Shown piece by piece: positions 21,150 through 25,261 of a stretch of 25,261 bases of DNA. Each line of letters opens with the position of its first letter. The stretch's first letter is position 1. Location of the stretch: assembly GCA_934668295.1 (NCBI GenBank), contig CAKUND010000006.1, positions 1 through 25,261 of the forward strand, written 5' to 3'. Under the pieces are notes generated by a model, which was not told where the DNA came from, searched no databases, and worked only from the letters and a program-made list of their open reading frames with translations. Origin of the DNA: an uncultured Oscillospiraceae bacterium (GTDB taxonomy: Bacteria; Bacillota; Clostridia; Oscillospirales; Oscillospiraceae). Made by a program: the position numbers and the translations under genes.

Positions 21150-23311
21150 CAGAGCTCACCATAGCTGCGCGCAAGAATCTCACGTTGTAGCTGCGGGGAT
21201 TGACGTACAAAAAAGTCGCTATACCCTCCAATACGGACCAGAAGGTCCGCGTATTTCTCCGGTTCACGCATTGCGTTTTCCAGAGTCTCAGGACTGACAG
21301 CATTGACTTGAAGTTCAAAACCATTGCGTGCCATAAATGTTTTGATCAACGATTTGACAGCAATCATTTTGTCCTCAGTCATTCCAGAAAGGTTCAACCG
21401 CATGTTGACTGCAATACCACCAAGGAAAGGTCTTTGATCCCATGTGGTTGTAGACAGAAGCGATGCTGTCGGTCCCTTGATATCTCTACCGGAGACCGGA
21501 TCAGAGCCACCATTGAATGCTTCTCCAGCAAGTCGACCATCCGGCGTCGCCATACAGACCTTTCCCATATCCTCATGCATCATAAATGCAAATGCGCCCG
21601 GAATCACCTTCCCGCCACGAAGCGTTTCCTGCTTCGGGCAGGATTCAACCAACTTTTGATAGAATTCTGCGCCCCAAGCGTCCATCTTTGCCTCGTTGTT
21701 TCCAAAATGCGGGCATTTTTGGATAATGTATTGCCGAAGATCTTCGTGCCCACTAAAGTTGTTGCAGAGGATTTCATACAACTCGTCCAGACTGAGCTTC
21801 TTCTCTTTGAAAACAAGTTGCTCAATGTCCGCAATGGCGTCAATCGTATTTGTTGCTCCGATAAAATCAGGGAGAACATGGTTATATAATGCGCCGCCCT
21901 GATCGATACCTTTTCCGCGTGCCAGACAGTCGTCCACCAAACACGCTGCGAGCGGTGATTCCCCGCCGTTTCTCATGCGTTCAAGCTGAAGATAATTCTG
22001 GTGGATTTGGCCCTGTCTTACCTCGCTAAACAGCCATGACCAATATGCGGACTTCAATTCTTCAATCGTTTTGAAATCCCGCTTGGTACCAAGCAAGTCC
22101 ATCAGCATTTTGGGACAACTATGGTATGGACTGGTTGCCCAGAATCCGGAACAGCCTATCGGTGTAATTTCTACACAGGTGGAATTGATATAATTTCTGG
22201 CATGTTCCATTGCAAGACCCGATGCATGCAAAGAGGCAGGAATCGCGTCGTCGTTAAAAATTGCAGGATGCGTCAAATTCTGCGACAACAGCTCGCATGC
22301 ATAAGCCAAAAGATTTTCATCCATGCCCTTGAAATAGCCAAGCCCAACGCTTGGATACGCAAGGCGGACATGCTCAATACTCTGTAAGAACAGCCAAGTC
22401 AACTCATTACATACGGGTGTTCCATCCGGCGCAAGCCCACCGACAATATAGGACACCGCCGCTGTCGGACGAGTATAGAAGGTATACTGCAAATTCCAGC
22501 AGTCGATCAGCTCAAGTGCTGCTTCCACGGTCAGTTTTCCTTCTGCAATATCCTTTCGATAATAGTTAATCAAATATCGATCTGGACGACCGCAGGAAAA
22601 GAGATCTCGCAGAATGAAGCTATAGAAGTGCATGGACTGTAACGCCTCGCGGAACGTTCTAGCTGGTTTGCGCGGTACACGTTCTATCAGCTCAGCCAAT
22701 TCGTTGAAACCACGGCTCCGTGCCTCCGCTGCATAGCGATCTTCCAGCGTCAACAACGCGCGAAGCTGTACTTCGCAGCAATCATAGAATTCTGTCTTTT
22801 TCGTATATTCAAGCGTTTTGTTTTCATCCAGCTTCTGGCGGTGAATATCGATTTCTGACAGAATTCCTTCAATGCCAAGCTCCAGCAGTTTTTCAAATCG
22901 AAGTCCCATGTGTCCTGTACGGCCAAGCACTTGCGGGACCTGATGAATGTACTGTGTTCGATATTCTTCAAATTCTTTTCGTTCAGCATCGGAAAGCGCC
23001 GTCACATTCGGCTGACCGCATATCAGGTCATCCTCTGAAATAATTACCGGTTCGCTTGCAATCATATCTGCTTCGGCAAGTGTCCGCCGAAGTAGCGTCG
23101 TCGGCGCATCACGATGCCGGAGCCATGCTTTATAGAAGCTGAGAAGCTGGCGATCATCCCAACCATACCTGTCATCAGCATTTGTCTCTGACCGCTGATA
23201 CCACATTGCGTGCGTATCTATAGCACGCAGCGCCCGTTCCCGAAGCTTCGTAACCCGTTCTGTACGAGGATACCGCCCGACTGGTATTTTTACTGCATAT
23301 GCGTTTTGCAT
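21149..23311 (-). CDS. Glycyl radical enzyme of unassigned substrate
   Basis: A 720-residue glycyl radical enzyme (PFL-like/dehydratase superfamily). The glycyl loop is RIGGYSDFF, with radical residue G696. The active-site cysteine loop reads STCVEITPIGC, with C379 as thiyl radical and E381 as likely base. Most eliminating enzymes have GCVE here; this one has TCVE. ATPDGRLAGEAFNGGSDP and GPTASLLS near 588-620 are family hallmarks. PFL's double cysteine is absent, so it is not a pyruvate formate-lyase; a dehydratase or C-X lyase acting on a polyol-like substrate is more likely. The start at 23311 is chosen for its AGGAGG 7 nt upstream; an open extension to 23410 lacks one. First gene of the cargo operon, coupled to its activase. 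Confidence 0.9.
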   Translation of the reverse strand: MQNAYAVKIPVGRYPRTERVTKLRERALRAIDTHAMWYQRSETNADDRYGWDDRQLLSFYKAWLRHRDAPTTLLRRTLAEADMIASEPVIISEDDLICGQPNVTALSDAERKEFEEYRTQYIHQVPQVLGRTGHMGLRFEKLLELGIEGILSEIDIHRQKLDENKTLEYTKKTEFYDCCEVQLRALLTLEDRYAAEARSRGFNELAELIERVPRKPARTFREALQSMHFYSFILRDLFSCGRPDRYLINYYRKDIAEGKLTVEAALELIDCWNLQYTFYTRPTAAVSYIVGGLAPDGTPVCNELTWLFLQSIEHVRLAYPSVGLGYFKGMDENLLAYACELLSQNLTHPAIFNDDAIPASLHASGLAMEHARNYINSTCVEITPIGCSGFWATSPYHSCPKMLMDLLGTKRDFKTIEELKSAYWSWLFSEVRQGQIHQNYLQLERMRNGGESPLAACLVDDCLARGKGIDQGGALYNHVLPDFIGATNTIDAIADIEQLVFKEKKLSLDELYEILCNNFSGHEDLRQYIIQKCPHFGNNEAKMDAWGAEFYQKLVESCPKQETLRGGKVIPGAFAFMMHEDMGKVCMATPDGRLAGEAFNGGSDPVSGRDIKGPTASLLSTTTWDQRPFLGGIAVNMRLNLSGMTEDKMIAVKSLIKTFMARNGFELQVNAVSPETLENAMREPEKYADLLVRIGGYSDFFVRQSPQLQREILARSYGEL

Positions 23312-23485
23312 AATTCTACCTCCTGGAAGGTTTTGCATTTGTGTTATCTTACAAATACAATCATAGATGAACAGGCGGTATTTATCTATACGACAAAATT
23401 GCACAAGCACGTATCATTTTTTAGGGTTGAATATGATCGATATATATGATATTATAAAAAATAAAGCATTTTAAAGGAGCAGGCA
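23312..23485. promoter_or_regulatory. Divergent control region between operon and regulator
   Basis: A 174-bp AT-rich spacer. The rightward regulator promoter is clear (separate entry). Leftward, the best sequence is TTCATC-17 bp-GATAAC on the minus strand, which is weak and would fit activation. ATATGAT occurs twice (23431-23437, 23444-23450) within the rightward promoter. No catabolite-control (cre) match was recognised. Confidence 0.5.
23427..23455 (+). promoter_or_regulatory. Promoter of the regulator gene
   Basis: TTGAAT (23427-23432) and TATTAT (23450-23455), spacing 17 bp. The AAAGGAG ribosome binding site follows before the ATG at 23486. Confidence 0.65.
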
Positions 23486-24637
23486 ATGAAAATTGCGGTA
23501 TGGATTGAACCCAAGATGTTCGTTTCAAACTGGTATCATGAGTTGGAAAACGGTCTGATGGCAGCACTCAGCAGTAAACATCTGAAGGCTTCATTTCAGT
23601 CATTGGATTATCCTGATGAAACAATTGCCCGCACTACCATCCTGATACTTGTTGGTGAGACCTATGAGTGGTATTCCAGAATGCTCACGTTTACAAATGA
23701 GCGCCAAATGACCGCTTGTGTTGCCGGATGTGAGCATCCAATGCATAGCGCAATTACAGTTACGTCCGACTATACGCAGGTTGCCTACAATATGATTCAA
23801 TACCTGTATGACGCAGGAAAGCGCAAAATTGCTTTTTTTGGTGTCAATCCGTCCTCCCCACATGATAATCGTCGGTTGGAAGCCTATTATCAGGCCATCC
23901 GGAATCTTGATTTGGATTGTACTGAGCAAGATATTTATTTTACCACAGGTGACATTCGCCAATGTACACTGGCATTTGGCTCACAGATCGGAAGGTATGA
24001 TGCAGTGCTGGGGGCGAATGATCTCTATGCCTTTTTTGCCCTTATGACAGCCAGAAATGCAGGAATTCGTGTGCCAGAAGATTTGTATATTGCTGGGTTT
24101 GGAAACACAAGGATCTCTGCGATTTCAAAGCCTCCAATCACTTCGGCAACGGTGAACTTGTACAACATCGGTTATCAGACAATTTCGGCGATTCAGATGA
24201 TGAGCAACAATAACAGCTTAATTCAGTTAGATATTAAGAGTGACGATGTTTATTATGCCAGACAATCTACTGAAAATCGACCGTTCTCTGAAAAGTACAA
24301 GCATCGCCCGAACCAGCCTACGGTCGTTCATTCCCTGCTTCCTGATAATCAGCCAGTTACCTCATTCGACGATGAGGCATTTATGGATGTTGTATGCTAT
24401 GAATCACTATTACGTGACATTGACACTGTTGATTATTCCATTATTTCCTGTATTATTGAAAAACAGTATTCAAAGCGTAACATGATCACTGGCGATTGTT
24501 TCTTGTCTGATACAGCGCTTGAGTATCGTTTGAAAAAGCTTTACAGGCGGATGAATGTTACTTCCTACGCAGAACTATATCAAAAACTGGTTCGAATGTC
24601 GCAGAATATCGAAATCTCGGAAATTATACCGAAGTAA
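23486..24637 (+). CDS. Regulator with LacI-like sensor domain and C-terminal LuxR-like HTH
   Basis: A 383-residue protein with no N-terminal HTH: the first codons already form the first strand of a type 1 periplasmic-binding fold (MKIAVWIEPKMFV). The sensor region (about 1-265) keeps LacI-family marks: AGKRKIAFFGVNPSSPHDNRRLEAYYQAI, YDAVLGANDLYAFFALMTARNAG, VPEDLYIAGFGNT. The C-terminal part (about 336-370) contains FLSDTALEYRLKKLYRRMNVTSYAEL, which resembles the LuxR/GerE HTH (LS..TV..HL..IY.KL.V.SR.EL). It is divergent from the catabolic operon and most likely controls it in response to the imported compound. The domain order is the reverse of LacI. AAAGGAG supports the start. Confidence 0.78.
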   Translation: MKIAVWIEPKMFVSNWYHELENGLMAALSSKHLKASFQSLDYPDETIARTTILILVGETYEWYSRMLTFTNERQMTACVAGCEHPMHSAITVTSDYTQVAYNMIQYLYDAGKRKIAFFGVNPSSPHDNRRLEAYYQAIRNLDLDCTEQDIYFTTGDIRQCTLAFGSQIGRYDAVLGANDLYAFFALMTARNAGIRVPEDLYIAGFGNTRISAISKPPITSATVNLYNIGYQTISAIQMMSNNNSLIQLDIKSDDVYYARQSTENRPFSEKYKHRPNQPTVVHSLLPDNQPVTSFDDEAFMDVVCYESLLRDIDTVDYSIISCIIEKQYSKRNMITGDCFLSDTALEYRLKKLYRRMNVTSYAELYQKLVRMSQNIEISEIIPK

Positions 24638-24697
24638 CGTTGTTTCTTTAAATATTCAAACATAAACTCTGTATTCTGTAAATTATTCTTGTTTTCT

Positions 24698-24732
24698 ACT
24701 GAAATGCGTCTCACCGTGAGACGCATTTCAGT
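24698..24732. repeat. Palindrome 2, right boundary of cargo
   Basis: A perfect palindrome with 17-bp arms around a single C (24715), sharing the 19-bp core of palindrome 1. Relative to copy 1 the T-A pair (15246/15268) is A-T here (24704/24726), so pairing is kept. It contains the stop codon of the leftward NlpC/P60 gene. There is no U-tract on either side. Confidence 0.82.
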
Positions 24733-25261
24733 TTGTAAAGCAATCTGGTCTTGCCACGGCAGTAAAGCCCGCAGAACCGGTGATAACAACACCGTTTGCA
24801 CCACCGCTGCAATGAACGATCAGGAGATTGCCGTCTGCGTCTTTACTGCCAACGATACCGACGTGGGAATCGTCAGGATAGAACACAAGGTCGCCCGGCT
24901 GCGCGTCGCTCCATGAGATGTTCCTGCAATAGCTGTGCTGCGTGGCTGCACCACCGCCGCGTCCGGGGTAGTAGTTGCCGTTCGTCGCATTGTAGAACGT
25001 CCAATCGACGAAACCGCTGCAATCCAGTCCGAACGGGCGCACCGTGCCGGTGGAGCCGCTGCCCGCCGCTGTGACCTCCGTTGGAACGCCCCAGCGGTCA
25101 TCCCAGCCGAGCGTTAAACTCTTGCCGCCCCAAAAGTACGACACACGCCCGACAAGCTGCACCGCCGTTTCCACGACGGCCTTTCGTGCCGGGTCAAGAT
25201 CATCCGGGAGATTTTCAAGCAGTGCAATCGCGTCCTCCTGCGAAATGGTCAGCGAACCCAT
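24728..25261 (-). CDS. NlpC/P60 cell-wall hydrolase, 5' end outside window
   Basis: The last 177 residues of a cysteine peptidase that cuts peptidoglycan stem peptides. Catalytic residues are visible: Cys in PFGLDCSGFVDW (about 81 of the visible part), His in DSHVGIVG (133) and a further His in LLIVHCSGG (150). The end GFTAVARPDCF matches the usual terminal strand of the family. The ATG at the very edge may be internal; upstream domains (signal, anchor, lysozyme-like) may lie outside. Proteins of this look occur in conjugation modules of Clostridia elements, where they open the wall, so it may belong to the mobile element. The stop codon lies inside palindrome 2. The base composition is GC-richer than the cargo. 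Confidence 0.85.
   Translation of the reverse strand: MGSLTISQEDAIALLENLPDDLDPARKAVVETAVQLVGRVSYFWGGKSLTLGWDDRWGVPTEVTAAGSGSTGTVRPFGLDCSGFVDWTFYNATNGNYYPGRGGGAATQHSYCRNISWSDAQPGDLVFYPDDSHVGIVGSKDADGNLLIVHCSGGANGVVITGSAGFTAVARPDCFTN

Larger units (their letters stand above)
12869..25261. mobile_element. Serine-recombinase integrative element with metabolic cargo (right end outside window)
   Basis: From the broken cotJC frame rightward, base composition becomes visibly more AT-rich through about 24.7 kb. The segment starts with a large serine recombinase next to the junction, then a small recombinase-associated ORF. It carries a transport/glycyl-radical cargo bounded by paired palindromes, and a partial NlpC/P60 hydrolase of a kind often seen in conjugation modules. 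The 5' part of cotJC does not reappear before 25261, so the right boundary should lie beyond. No relaxase or type IV secretion gene is in view, so calling it an ICE is inference. Confidence 0.55.

Noticed and set aside
1..25261. CRISPR array, rRNA or tRNA genes anywhere in the window
   Set aside because: No regularly spaced direct repeats and no recognisable rRNA or tRNA sequence were seen.

Overview
The window looks like a chromosome segment of a spore-forming anaerobic Clostridia member, most likely an Oscillospiraceae-type gut bacterium. The reasons are Gram-positive ribosome binding sites (AGGAGG type), GC-rich coding with many families typical of that group (YesMN two-component system, MgtE, AlaX, DUF3786), a spore-coat gene remnant (CotJC), a glycyl radical enzyme with its radical-SAM activase, and a serine-recombinase mobile element.

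Left part (1-12.66 kb) is GC-rich host chromosome. A TrmH-family RNA methyltransferase diverges from a HAD phosphatase/DUF3786 pair. An AlaX-type editing protein and a NudC-like hydrolase form a short operon. mgtE follows a sigma-A promoter with a 17-bp palindrome over its -10 and a ~210-nt leader that can encode a 34-residue Pro/Arg/Ser-rich peptide. Next come a response regulator, a histidine kinase and a sugar-binding lipoprotein in one overlapping operon (probably a three-component sugar sensor), a divergent IclR regulator with its own operators, and a secreted or membrane Tim44-like zinc-ribbon protein.

At 12.66-12.87 kb only the C-terminal part of a spore-coat cotJC gene remains. Its reading frame is broken where a large serine recombinase element starts. 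The 5' part of cotJC is nowhere in the window, so the element probably extends past the right edge (or the rest of the gene is lost). Behind the recombinase are a small recombinase-associated ORF, ~560 bp without a convincing gene, and then an AT-richer cargo segment.

The cargo (about 15.24-24.73 kb) is bracketed by two perfect palindromes that share a 19-bp core and differ by a compensated base pair. It holds a Spo0A C-terminal-domain-like protein gene preceded by three 0A-box-like heptamers spaced exactly 10 bp. It also holds a six-gene leftward operon (glycyl radical enzyme, activase, SDR oxidoreductase, sugar-binding lipoprotein, ribose-type ABC ATPase, permease), with a divergent regulator that joins a LacI-like sensor domain to a C-terminal LuxR-like HTH. 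This reads as a portable catabolic module: import of a sugar- or polyol-like compound, radical-mediated elimination and NAD(P)-linked redox. The substrate cannot be named from sequence. A partial NlpC/P60 cell-wall hydrolase, plausibly from a conjugation module, runs off the right edge.

Most striking points: the interrupted cotJC with an adjacent serine recombinase (a possible skin-like arrangement), the Spo0A-like gene with its tandem 0A-like boxes, the paired covarying palindromes around the cargo, the uncharacterised glycyl radical operon, and the possible MgtL-like leader peptide of mgtE.
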